From Pleodorina starrii (taxonomy: Eukaryota; Chlorophyta; Chlorophyceae; Chlamydomonadales; Volvocaceae), in contig BRXU01000004.1 in NCBI GenBank assembly GCA_030267565.1, positions 1,554,001 to 1,618,000 of the forward strand: DNA of 64,000 bases, read 5' to 3'. Position 1 is the first letter of the stretch. Each line of letters starts with the position of its first letter. Below are positions 1 to 10,778 of this stretch, piece by piece. The notes below the pieces were generated by a model. It had not been told where the DNA came from. It ran no database searches and saw only the letters and a program-made list of their open reading frames with translations. The position numbers were made by a program, and so were the translations under genes.

Positions 1-109
1 ACGAATGATTCGAAGGCAGCGGCAGTGGCGGGGCACATCAGGTTTACGAGCGCAGCATGGACGCACTCCCACGGCCCTGCCCTGTGCACGAAAACATGCT
101 GCATCATAC

Positions 110-241
110 CTCAGGGGCGGCGGCGGCGGCGGTTGAATATGCTGTTGCTGCATCTGGGTCTCTTGCTCATGTTCATGCTGCTGCGGCTGCTGCTGCTGCG
201 ACTGCTGCTCGTGGTGGGGTTGCTGCATCTGGCGCTCCTCA

Positions 242-272
<31 letters not shown>

Positions 273-3200
273 GTTGTTGCTCCTGCAGGTGCTGCAGCGG
301 CAGCGAATGGTGCGGCGCCTGAAGGTGTGGGGGTGGCCCCTGCTGCAGCTCTTCATCGGCCGCTGGCGGCGCCGCCGGTGCGGGCGGCGGCGGCGGCGGC
401 CCGCCCGCCCATGGTGGCGGCGGCGGCCCCTCACTCAGCGCCGGGCTCGGGCCCTCCAGCGGCTCCACGTCCTGCAATTGCGAAGACGGAGGCCCCTGCG
501 GGCCGTCCTGCTGCTGCTGATGATGCTGCTGCGGCTGCTGCTGCAGCGACGGCTGCGTGTGCTGCGGCGGCGCGAACTGCCCCTGCTGCATCTGGTGCTG
601 CTGCTGTGCGTGCTGCTGTTGCTGCTGCTGCAAGGGCGGCGGCTGGCCCCCGGCGTGCATAGTCCTCGGCGGCGGCGGAGGCGGCGGGCCGCCGAGGAAG
701 AACCCGGGCGGGGGCTGCTGCGGTGGGAAGTGCTGGTGCTGCTGATGGCCATGCAGGCCATCGTGCGGAGGGGCCCCTCCCGGCGGACCCATGGGTCGGT
801 ACGACCCCATGGGCCCAAAGGGCAGGGGCCCCCCTGGCGGCGGCTGCGGCGGCGGGGGACCGCCGCCCGCCATGGCCCACGGCGGCGGCGGCGGGCCCGA
901 CGGCCCCGGGTGGTGCAGCGGCGGGTGGCCGGAGGGCGGCGGCGGCTGCGAGCCGTAGTGCTGTGGCGGCGGAGGACCGCCGGGAGGTGGTCGCGGCGGC
1001 GGAACCCCCGGCGGCGGGGCCGGCGGCCGCGGTCCGTAGGGCGAGTACTGGGGCGGGTAGCCGTGCGGCGGCGGCGGCATGCCGTACGGTGGCGGCGGCA
1101 TGCCGTAATGCGGCGGGGGCGGCTGGGAGTGCGGGGGAGGATAGCCCATGTACTGGGGCTGGGGCGGCGGGGGGTGCGGCGGCGGGTAGGCTCCTGGGGG
1201 CGGCTGCGCCGGCGGCGGCGCGCCGCTGTACGGCTGCTGCTGGGACGGCGGCCATTGCGGCCCGGGGGGTGCCTGCGTGGGGATGGCGGACGAGGGCAAG
1301 GAGGGCAAGGTGGGCAGAGCGAAGTGGTGATTGGAAAGGGACTAAGGGAGGCAGCACCCGAGGCGCCTCCGTGCGCACCCTTCCCTTCCCTCCCTCCCTC
1401 CCTTCCCTCAAGCAGGTTCAGGGAGCCCCTGCCGCGACGGCAACCGGTGCGTGAAGTCGTGCACCTGCTGCCCCGCACCCGCGACGATTCGTGATGCACG
1501 ACCTGGACAACTCTGCCGCTGGGGGGTTCGTCCAACTCGGGGCAACTCTACGCGACGCCAGGCGCAAGCGCGCCTGCACGCCAGCAAGGGCCTCCACTGG
1601 GGCCTCCGCAACCAACCGTCGGAGCGACGCCAAGAGCCCCCCATCGAGCCCCATCGAGTGCAAACCGCGCCACCAGCGTTTACCGAAAGCCTCCGTCCCG
1701 CGCCGAAGCCCGACTCAACCCCACCACACCTCCGAACCCACGGCGCACAAATGGGGTTCCCCCGGGCGACGCCCCAGGCCCCACTTACGGCTGCGCCTAC
1801 CTGTGACGGCGGCAGCGGCGGCGGCGGTGGCGGCGGCGGCGGCGGCGCGCCGTCGTCCTCCTCGTCGATGCCAATCTCGTACTCCTTGTCCTCTTCCGCG
1901 GCCGCCGCCGCCGCCGCCGCCGCGGCCGCTGCGCCGGCCGCCGTCCCCGGCGCCGTCGCGGCGGCGGCGGCCTGCGGTCTGCCCGTCTCGTCGGCCTTCC
2001 TGGTGGCCGCCATAAACTCCTCCACCATGGATTCCATAAAGGTCGCCTCCGCAGCGGCATCTGGTCAGCCAGGCAGGCAGGCAGGCAGGCAGGGGGAGGG
2101 TAAGGAAGATGAGACCGCAGCGGAGAGAGGCGCAGGTGACATTTCCGAACGGACCCAGGACCCAGCTGTACTCGGGCAAGGGGTGTGTGTGAGTGTGTGA
2201 GCGGCGGGCAGGTGGCGGAGGAGGGAAAGCTTCGGCTGTGGCGGTGGGGGCGAGCGGGGCAGTCAATTGCATGGTAGTGGCGAGTCGAGTCAGCAGACAG
2301 GAGGGCGTCTGGGACGAGTAAGGCCCTGGCTGGCGAACGGACGCGCCCCAAGATGGGGGGCTGTCGGGATCGATGCCAATCGCGATGCCCTCCTAGTATG
2401 CGGGTTGGGCATGACATGACATGACGTGGCATGGCATGACAGGGAAGGACATGGCCATGACGCAACAAAACCTGCCTCCGGCCTGTATGCACGGCCGAGG
2501 CGTGACAAGGTAAGAGGGCAAAGCATCCGATCCCGAATGGGCCCACTTCCACCCCGCCCTCCGCCCTACTTTTCGCCGCCGCAGCAGCCAGCAGCGCCGC
2601 CTTCGAGGCCGCCTCCTCCTCCGCCTTGGCAGCCGCCGCCGCTGCGGTCTTGCTCGTGGGGTTGAACACAGCGCGCCGGGCCGGCAGCAAGTTGTTCTTG
2701 CGAATGAGCATGAAGCCCTTCTTCTTCTCGTCGCCGTCGCCGGCGGCGGTCCCGCCGGCGTCGCCCTTGGCCGCCTTTTCGGCGGCGGCGGCTGCCGCCG
2801 CCGCCTTCCCACCGCCCATCGCGGCTTCCGCCTCCGCCGCCGCGACTGCGGCCGCCAGCGCCGCCGCGGCCTCCGTCGGCGCCGCCGCCGCCGCGACGGC
2901 GGCGGCCTTCGCGATCGACAGACGCTGCACCGCCGCCAGATCGGCGTCGAACAGAGAGTCTACCGTCACGGGCTGCGCCGCCGCCTCGGCCTGCCGCCGC
3001 CTCAGCTCCTCCTGAAGACGCCGCTGCCGCTCCCGCCGCTGCTGCTCCTTGGCCTTCGACGACAGCGGCAGCTCGCCGGGGGCGGTGCCCGCCGGGATGC
3101 CGCGCAGTCCGCCGACGCCGACGCGGCCCGCCAGGGCCGCAGCGGCGGCGGCGGACTGCGCTGTGGTGTCCTGGCGCAACAGATCCAGCTGTTGCTGGAT

Positions 3201-5042
3201 CTCCAGGTTCGACATTCGACTGATGTCGGCCTCGACGGATGCCGCGGCGTCGAGCGAGCCGTTGCCGCCGACCAGTGCCCCAGCCGGCAGGCCGCCGGCA
3301 GGCAGCGGCGGCGGCGGCGGGAGCGGAGCGTTGACGGGCTGCGACCAGCGGGAGCGCTTCGGCGGCGCAGCCGCTGCGGCCGCGGCTGCCTGCTCTGCCG
3401 CGGCCGCCTCCTCAGGCGCGATGGCCGGCTCGGCGGCGGCGGTCGCATGTGGCCATGCTGGCTGTCCGCCGTTCGTGGCAACCGCGCCGTGAGACTCATC
3501 CTGCCCCTGCTCCTGCATGGGCTGCTCCTCAGCGACGGCAACCGGCCGCGCATCAGCATCCCATGATGTCGCCGCCGCGGTGCGCAAATGCGGCGGCAGC
3601 AGCTTCTCCATATCCTCTCCCGTATCCCCGCCGCTACCGGCGCCCGCGTCGCCGCCAGGTGGCGGACCCGTCGCCGCCGCGGCATCCTCCGGTTCCGGCG
3701 CCTCCTCGGTTTCCATGGGTTGCGGCGCGGAGGGAGCTCCCTCGCCCACGACACCATTCACACCATTGACGCCGCGGCCGCTGCCAACGCCACCGTCACC
3801 GCCGGTGTCCGCAACGTCCTCCTCCATTGGAGCCGCGCCGCCGCCGCCGCCGCCGCTGTCGCGACATCTGCTCGGTGCTGGACTGGCGCCGCCGCCGCCG
3901 GTCCCTTCATAGTTGATGGCGCCGTTGGCCGAGGCGCGGCCGCCGCCGCCGTCGTCGGCGCCCGGCGCTGGCTCGGCCGCTGCCCGGTCGGTGTCACGCT
4001 CCCCCCGCTGATCACGCTCCCTTCCCTTGTCCTTGTCCCTGCCCTTCTCCCGCCCTCGGTCCTTGCCCCGCTCGGACTCGCGCTCCCTCTCCTTGTCCCG
4101 GTCGCGCTCTCTCTCCTTGTCGCGCTCCCGTGATCCGTGTCTCCCCTCACGGTCCCGACGGGAGCGCTCCTTGCGCCGAGAGGGGCTGCCGCTCCGCGCA
4201 CGCTTGCTCTCCGGACTGCGCGCCCGCCCCCGGCTGCGGCTGCGACTGCGGCTCTTGCTGCCGCCCGCCCGCCGCGCCGCGTCGCGGCCCCGGCTTGGGC
4301 TGCGGCGCTTGATGCCGCGCTGCGGGCTTCGGCTCCGGCTTGCGCGGCCTGTCTTCACCGCGTCCGGGCTGACTCGGGCTGGCCGGCCGTCCTTGCGATC
4401 CCGCCCTCGCTCCCGACTGCGGCTGCGGCGCGGGGCTTTTGCTGCCTCCGCGGCGGCCGGCGGTGGCAGCTTGGCGGCGGGGCTGCGACTACGGTCCGTT
4501 CGCCTGGTGTCACGACGCGCAGGGCTGCGGCTGCTGCGGCGCTTGCTGTTCTCAGCGTCATCACCGCGGTGTGGGCTGCGCTCCCCACGCCGCCGGGCGA
4601 CCTCCGGGCTCCTGCTGCGCCGCCCGCCTCGCTGCTTGGACTCGGGATCGGGGCTCACGCTGCGCCTGCGAGCGGGGCTGGCCTTGCCGCGTTGCTGCTG
4701 GGGCTTCTTGTCGACACGCGCGGGGCTGCCGCGGCGGGTCCTGCTCCTGCTCCGGCTCTGGCTTCTTGCGCGCCTTGCAGGGCTCTTATTGCCAAGTGTG
4801 TCGGGCGGAGGTGGCAAAGGGGCCGGCGAATTGTTGCCGTTTGCTTTTGCGGTTTCGGGAGCGGTGCCAGCGTCGGCCGCATCTGCTCCCAAAGCCGGCT
4901 GCGACACGTCCGCAGCTTTGTCCTTCTTACGGTCCTTTTTGTCTCGTTTCTCCTTCTTGTCCTTCTTCTCCTTCTTGTCCTTCTCCTTATGCTTCCGAGA
5001 ACTTTTCTCGCGGTCATCCTGTTCGTCGTGATCAGTGCCCAT
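110..5042 (-). CDS. RS-rich (Ser/Arg) nuclear protein, splicing-factor-like; 3' part outside window
   Basis: Three exons are supported: 5042-2570, 2060-1801 and 1272-110. The phases join cleanly (phase 1, then phase 0), and a likely donor at 110/109 (GAG then GTATGA) leads to a further exon outside the window. The protein starts at an ATG at 5042. It has a Lys/Asp/Glu-rich first 45 residues, then a long domain of SR/RS dipeptides (about residues 90-350), Ala-rich and acidic stretches, and a charged helix-forming segment (KEQQRRERQRRLQEELRRR). Exon 3 is almost entirely Pro, Gly, Gln and His with polyQ runs. The composition is that of a nuclear pre-mRNA-processing or speckle protein. I see no RRM, KH or helicase motif, so the specific function is unknown. 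The intron at 2061-2569 carries a family A repeat next to its acceptor. At least 1,298 codons are in the window. Confidence 0.72.
2108..2165 (-). repeat. Family A intron-end repeat (copy 1)
   Basis: Read on the minus strand, this has the order GGGTCCGTTCG, then CTCCGCTGCGGT, then a T-rich stretch, followed by a C-rich tract and the acceptor of the first RS-gene intron about 46 nt later. It is the most diverged copy of the block seen cleanly at 7881-7950. A (CAGG)n run lies between it and the splice site. Confidence 0.55.
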
Positions 5043-6816
5043 GGTAAGCTGTAATCGAAGCGTTAGACAAGATATCCTAACTTAGGAGGCCTTAAGAGCT
5101 AGAGCAGCAGTGGGTTCCACAAACGGTATACATTCCACCTGATATAAAGATGCAAATCCAGCACCGACTGCAATGACGGCTTCACAGAATTTGTGTACGT
5201 TGTGATGTAGGATGATCCAGGGCAAAGTCAATACCGGAGTGGCGGGCACGAGGACGTACGGCCAGGCGTACGACAATGGCCTGAAAATTTGGGCCTCTCC
5301 CTGCCTTCGTGTTCCATAAAAAGCTCCAATAATGAGTTCGTTGGGTAGCTTGGCGGTATACACACAGATAGCTCACCGGGGTGTCTTCCCCTTGGAGCTT
5401 AGCAGGTGATGAAAGGGGTGGTGAAGTTCCGCTCCGCAACCAGCGGAGCAGCAACCGGCCAGCATCACACAATCCCAGGCTTGTCCTGTTTTCTTCCCCC
5501 TTTCCAGCCCTTCTCCCCCAACATATACATTTACGTATGGGGCAACTAAGATCCGGCCGCTTGCGCCGCTTGCGCAAACTCTTTCGTGCATACTCTCTTG
5601 TCCTGCCGGCGCTTGTTTAGGCGGTGTAGAGTTCTTGCATCAGTTCTCCGAACTCAGATTATTTCTCCGCGCTATTCGGGCGCGCGAGGGCCTGAGCAGC
5701 ATGCTAGGTCGGTATATCGACGCCGTTAGCTGTTGGTATCGACAGTGGACTGAACTGAGGAAGATGGTGCGAGCGGGAACTATTTGGCTGTGCACTAGAT
5801 CGAGTCACCCGGGAAATAAAGTCCAACAGCCAGATTCGTTCCGAAATCCCCCTGAGGATGAATAGCTGCGCGCTGCCTAGGAGGAAACATGCTACCCGGA
5901 CCCTCCAGCCCGGATCCGGGCCTCCCCGACCCGGAGACTGGTTTGTGTTTAGGGACGTCATCCATCCCCCATCGCATACCCAGGCAGCACGGCATTGCTG
6001 ACTTTTGAGCCTAACAGGTTATTCAGTGTGCCATCTAGGGGAGCGGGAGGAAGGTCGACAGGCTGAACCGGTGCAATCCCACAAGTTCATCAGTTGGCCG
6101 CGCTGCCTTCGTTGACCCACCCGCCAAGGGGGCAGCCCTCAACCCGAGCAGCCCAGCTACGGCCACAGCCGTCGTATGTCTTCCAGGGTTGTTGAACTGC
6201 CAACCCGTCTCTGCGTGGTGCAGTACGGGTGTCGCAGCCAGTCGCAGCGCCCGTACGAGCTGCCTCATCTTGCCACACTTCCGTCAAGGCGCGCACATAA
6301 CTCATATACCCAAGAGGTGGGATCAGTCCATAGTGTTGGGACACATGTTACTGGCGTACAGCCAGTATAACATGTAAATGCATATTACACGCTCAGCAGC
6401 GCAACTTGACACCAATCCGTAAGCAGTGGCAGCGAGCCCATACTTTATTGCACGTAACGCAACGCACTGCCATACTGTGAAAAGGAGGTTTCAGTAACCA
6501 TCCGACCACGAGCGTTCCGTCAGACCTAGTTTGGCCCCGCCCCCGAGTACACGGCCAAGAAGCTAAACTACATATAAAACGTGAAACCGTGAATCCAGAG
6601 AATTGCTAAAGACAGGGTAGAGACAACGTTTCCAAATATCGAACCCCCTATTGGCTGGATCGAGACTTAGTCATTCGTACGGATTGTTGATTCAGCAGTC
6701 ATGCACATATACATTAAGAAGGAAAGTCTGTAGGAAACCCTTTATAAATTATTATTTTTCGGGGGCAGGTAAAGCTATCGTGGTGCATCCGCCGCCCAAC
6801 GCCGACACGCGAATAT
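5043..6816. other. Divergent intergenic region between the RS-rich and kelch genes
   Basis: About 1.8 kb of less GC-rich sequence separates two divergent start codons and must hold both promoters and 5' UTRs. Only short ORFs are present (for example 93 codons on the minus strand at 5082-5363), with no recognisable family and no splice-compatible continuation. I see no RNA gene or transposon here. Confidence 0.5.
6741..6752 (+). promoter_or_regulatory. TATA-like element upstream of the kelch gene
   Basis: The sequence TTTATAAATTAT lies about 70 bp upstream of the kelch ATG in an AT-rich patch. An ATTGGCTGG motif (CCAAT-like on the opposite strand) lies about 90 bp further upstream. The position suits a core promoter with a short 5' UTR. 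This is inference from motif and spacing only. Confidence 0.3.
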
Positions 6817-9800
6817 ATGGCGACCTACTACAAGGAGGGCGAGCAGCCCCAGTTTAGCAACATGGATGGAGCTCAGGAAGCGCAATATGGCACCACCAGA
6901 CGCTCGGGGTGCTTGGGCAAAGCGTTTGGTACTGCGTGCGCCGTCATTTACTTTGTGCTCCTCACCGCCGTCGCGGTCATCGCCTTCATCCTGGGCAGCT
7001 ATGCGACCTCGAAAGTTCGTTCGTTCAGCGTTCCCGACGCTATCCTGATGTCCGACCCCTCGACTGCGCCCGCTGGCTACACGGTGTTTTCGCTGGGCAC
7101 CGGGCTGGGCTACTGGAGCCCCTCCACCGACATGCTTCACCAGAGGAGCGACCACGGGGTGAGGCAGCTATCAAATAATCGCATGCAAAGTCCTCGGGCT
7201 TGCCGAATGGTAGCCCCCATGGCGGAACGTCCCGTTGGATCCTTACCGGCGGCAAGAACGCCCCTTCGGCTGGCCGCTCCGTGTCATCCGGAGGCCATTC
7301 CGGCTCTGACCTACTTCGGCGCCGTCGGAAGGTCCGTCAGCCGGTCCGTTGCCCTCTCAGCTAGAGCCGAAAAGCTCGCCCTCTTGACCACAAACCCCTC
7401 CAGCACAAACCCAACTCTTCCCCCTCCGCTCCACGGCGTCGATTCTTAATTGCCGTCCCTCCTCCCGGCCCAACCGGCACACAGGTTATTTCCTACCAGA
7501 AGTACGCCTACCTGGTTGGGGGCATGAGCTTCAACCCCTCTGCCAACAAGTCTGAGGTGTCGGCGTCGGTGGTCCGGTACGACACGGAAACCGGCCAGAT
7601 GTACGAGATGGCGCCCCTGCCGTTTGCCAGGTACGTAGCGCGTGTAAGTTTCGCTTCATCCCTCCGCCCTCTGCTGGGGCCTCCGTGGAGCTCTCCATGT
7701 CCGTTTTTTGAAACCGTTTAACGTCCTCTGACGACGGGAAAAACCAAACACCCAACCCTAAAACCAAAGTAGTTTAAAATCCCGCTCCGCTCTGCCCACC
7801 CCCCTGCCAGATTTCACTCCGCCCTTCCTCCCCTTGCCGCGCTTCCCTGTCGCGTCCCTCCCCTCCCCTCAACCTTCCTGGGTTCCGGGTTCCGGGTCCG
7901 TTCGCTAACGTCGTCTCCGTCCCTCCGCTGCGGTATCTTCTTTTTACTCCTCAACAGGTACCGGTTCGCCTACGCTCAGTCCAAGGGCAACATCTACGTG
8001 TTGGGGGGTGCCGACAACACCGACGCCACCACCAACACCGTGTTTGTGTACAACATTGCGGCCAACAACTGGACCATGATGGGCAAGCTCAACACGCCGC
8101 GCACCGACGCATGCGGGGCCGCAGTCAACGGAAAGGTGCGTTCGAGCTGCGGACGCCGGCGGTGGGATCGGAGACTCTGGGGGGGTCGATCGAGGGATGG
8201 CGAGGTGATGGAGCAGGCGGGGGATGGGCGCGGTGTTTGGATGTGGGGCGGAGTGTTCGTGCAGGCGTGGGATGGGCGCGGTGTTTGGATGTGGGTCGGA
8301 GTGTTCGCGCAGGCGGGGTGAGGGGTGATGTGGGTGTTTGGATGTGGGTCGGAGTGTTTGCGCAGGTGATATGAGGGGTGATCTGGGTGTTTAGATGTGG
8401 GTCGCCACGGGGATGTGAGTCGGGCGGGGAATAGAGGTCGATGTGGGTGAGTTTGACCCGGCGGTGCCTTCCTCTCGAGCCAGTACGGCCCTATAGGGAG
8501 GGGACCACCAGAGGGGGGGCTGTGCTGCGAGCTACCCACGGGGCCATCCATGGTACTGAGGTCTGTGCGGCGGCCTCTTGCCTCGTTCTGGATAATTACC
8601 GTATCTGGACGGCCGGACCTGCTCACCGTTGCGCGGTGTTCCTTGCTGCCGCCACTCGCCGGCGCTTTGCTGTGCTGCACATGCCGACGACGGGCCATGT
8701 TCGCGCCCCCAGGCACACACACGTTCCCCTCTTCCCCATACGCACGCACACGTAACTCATCTTTGCAGTGACCCTGGGCCACGCAAGGCAAAACCAGACC
8801 TCAGGTCAAAACATGCGCGAGCGGTGTTCCCAATCTTGCCTCTCATTTGCGGTGGTTGTTCGCAGGTGTATGTGTTCGGTGGCTACGATGCGAACTACGT
8901 CAGCCTGTCCTCCGTTGAGGTGTGCGACCCAGCCACCGCCACGAGCTCGGCGCCGGCCGTGTGCACCCAGCTGCCCGCCAGCAGCGACCTGAAGGTCTCG
9001 CGGTGAGTAACGAGCGGGGCACGGCTGGGGGCGGGGTAAAAAAAGTAGATATCGCAGGGGGGCGGGGAGAGGAAGGTTATGGAGAGCGCGGCGGGGGGGG
9101 GGCGCGACACAGCGACTGTGGGGCTTGGGGCCGTGAAACGGGGGGATCCCTCCCTCGGCCGATGGCTCACAAGGGTCTCGCCCGACAGGTGTCGGCTTAC
9201 TGCCCCACTGTTTTTGAATCACGTCGCCTCATCTTTTATCCGCGTCCCTGGCCCCTTCTTTCTTGTGCTGTCGCAGCGGCGACTGCCGCGCTGTGGCCAT
9301 CGACGGGATCATTTACGCGGTGGGCGGCGTCGAGTGGTACAACAACACGCAGCAGAACTGCACCGCCAACTGGGTCTTCTGCTACCGCTTTCTCAACTCT
9401 GTCGAGGTGGGTGACGTGGGGGGATAGGCGGAGGCGCGGCTGCCGCGGCATGCAAAGGGGGAGGGCCGGAAAGGATTGCTGGGCGGATGCTTAGCGGAGC
9501 GGATCTGTGCCGAGGTTCCCAGCACGTCCGGCAGCAGCCAGGTAGACCCACCGGGCCCGACACCCCCAGGGGCCCCGGCCCTTTATTTTTGCCCTCCTGG
9601 CCCCTGCGCCCTGGTGGATGGCCGCTTGCGTGCCTTGGCAGGACTGGCTGCGTGCCGACCGCAAGCCGCGCGGTCGTTGCCTGGAGGCAGTTACCGGTAT
9701 CTCCCCGGCTCCATCACTCCTCAACCCGGCCCCGTGCCACACACCCCACACACCGCATGTTCGGTTTCGGTTTATTCACACGCGCAACACGCACACTGGC

Positions 9801-10778
9801 AAACACACGCAGGCCTTCAACCCTGCCACGGGCGTTTGGAGCTTCCGCGCCCCCATGATCTCGCCGCGCGGCGACTTCGGCATCGAGGCCCTCCCGGGCG
9901 GCCGCATCATTGTGGCTGGCGGGGAGAAGGGCAACGGCACCAACAACGCAATGGCGATGTACGACGTGGAGGAGTACATCGTCGAGCACAACATCTGGGT
10001 GCAGAAGGCGCCGCTGCCGCAGGCGCGCTTCAGGTGGGAACGTGGGGTGGGGGACGTGAGTGCGGGACAGGAGCACAGGACGGGTGTGTGTGCGTGTGTG
10101 GGTGTGTTGAAGGGCGGCGAGCCCCGCGAGCCTGGCCTGGGAGCCGCATGCTTGCGCCCTCGCGTGTGTATGGGTAGACCCATGAAGAGGCCGAAGAGGT
10201 GGCTCTCGCGGTTCCGGTCAGGCGTGAGCGATGTGCGGCGAGGAGGTCGCGCGCGAGTGTGGAGAGTGCGGATGCGCGGGTGCGCTGGCGCGCACCGACC
10301 CGAGCGTCCTGCTCGTGTCTCTGCCGGAAAGGAAAGGAAACGATGGCTGTGCGTTTCTGCCCGTGCGTGTCAACGGCGGCAAAGGCCTCTGCGCAGATGA
10401 GGCCCCCCCCCCACCCACGCTGAGTCCATTTTCCGTATCGTTGGTCCGTTGTGATGGTGGTGCGGTGAGGCCTCGCCGCCTGGCCTATCTGCAATGCCAC
10501 CGTCGAACTGCCAACTAAACGGCCATTGCCGACGTCTGAACCGTTCTGACACGTGCACCCCGGCCCCGTGGTTTGCCACCTGCGCCCGCAGGGACGACCT
10601 GGCCTATGTGGCTGGGCGGGTGTATGCCTTCGGCGGCACCCCCTCGTGCGAGCTGGTTCCGGACGGTCCCCCGTGCAACCAGGTGGCGCTCAAGACCGTG
10701 TTTGCGATGTTTGATGTGCAGTACCCGCGCCTGTACGCGTTCTTCAAGGCGGCCACCGCCACCGCCAGCTCCGCTTGA
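6817..10778 (+). CDS. Membrane-anchored kelch-repeat beta-propeller protein
   Basis: Seven exons: 6817-7158, 7485-7630, 7958-8135, 8866-9002, 9277-9406, 9813-10033 and 10592-10778. All junctions are GT-AG and keep frame, giving 446 residues and a TGA stop. Residues about 38-62 form one strongly hydrophobic helix after a short polar N-terminus with basic residues just before it, as in a type II signal anchor. The rest carries about six kelch-type blades with glycine pairs (YLVGGM, IYVLGGAD, VYVFGGYD, IYAVGGVE, IIVAGGEK, VYAFGG). Cysteines and N-x-S/T sites after the helix fit a lumenal or extracellular propeller. Kelch propellers mostly bind proteins or glycans, and some are galactose-oxidase-like, but no copper-site motif is evident. 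The ligand and role are unknown. Intron 2 ends in a family A repeat. Confidence 0.88.
7881..7950 (+). repeat. Family A intron-end repeat (copy 2, clearest copy)
   Basis: The block runs GGTTCCGGGTCCGTTCGCT, then CGTCTCCGTCCCTCCGC, then TGCGGTATCTTCTTTTTAC, and ends seven bases before the AG of kelch intron 2. It is in the sense orientation of the host gene. The same 7-mer, CAGGTAC, spans both splice junctions of this intron (7628-7634 and 7955-7961). Confidence 0.75.
8211..8403 (+). repeat. Diverged minisatellite in kelch intron 3
   Basis: About four tandem units of roughly 45-60 bp share the cores GTGTTTGGATGTGGG and CGGAGTGTTCG. Later units are shorter and more diverged. The array is entirely intronic (intron 8136-8865). 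Confidence 0.7.

Noticed and set aside
4027..5031. 334-codon plus-strand ORF rich in Arg, Leu and Ser
   Set aside because: Antisense shadow of the RS-rich exon; the minus-strand reading has the start codon, splice sites and RS domain.
5082..5363. 93-codon minus-strand ORF with hydrophobic stretches upstream of the RS-rich gene
   Set aside because: No family motif and no partner exons; it lies where the 5' UTR and promoter of the RS-rich gene are expected.
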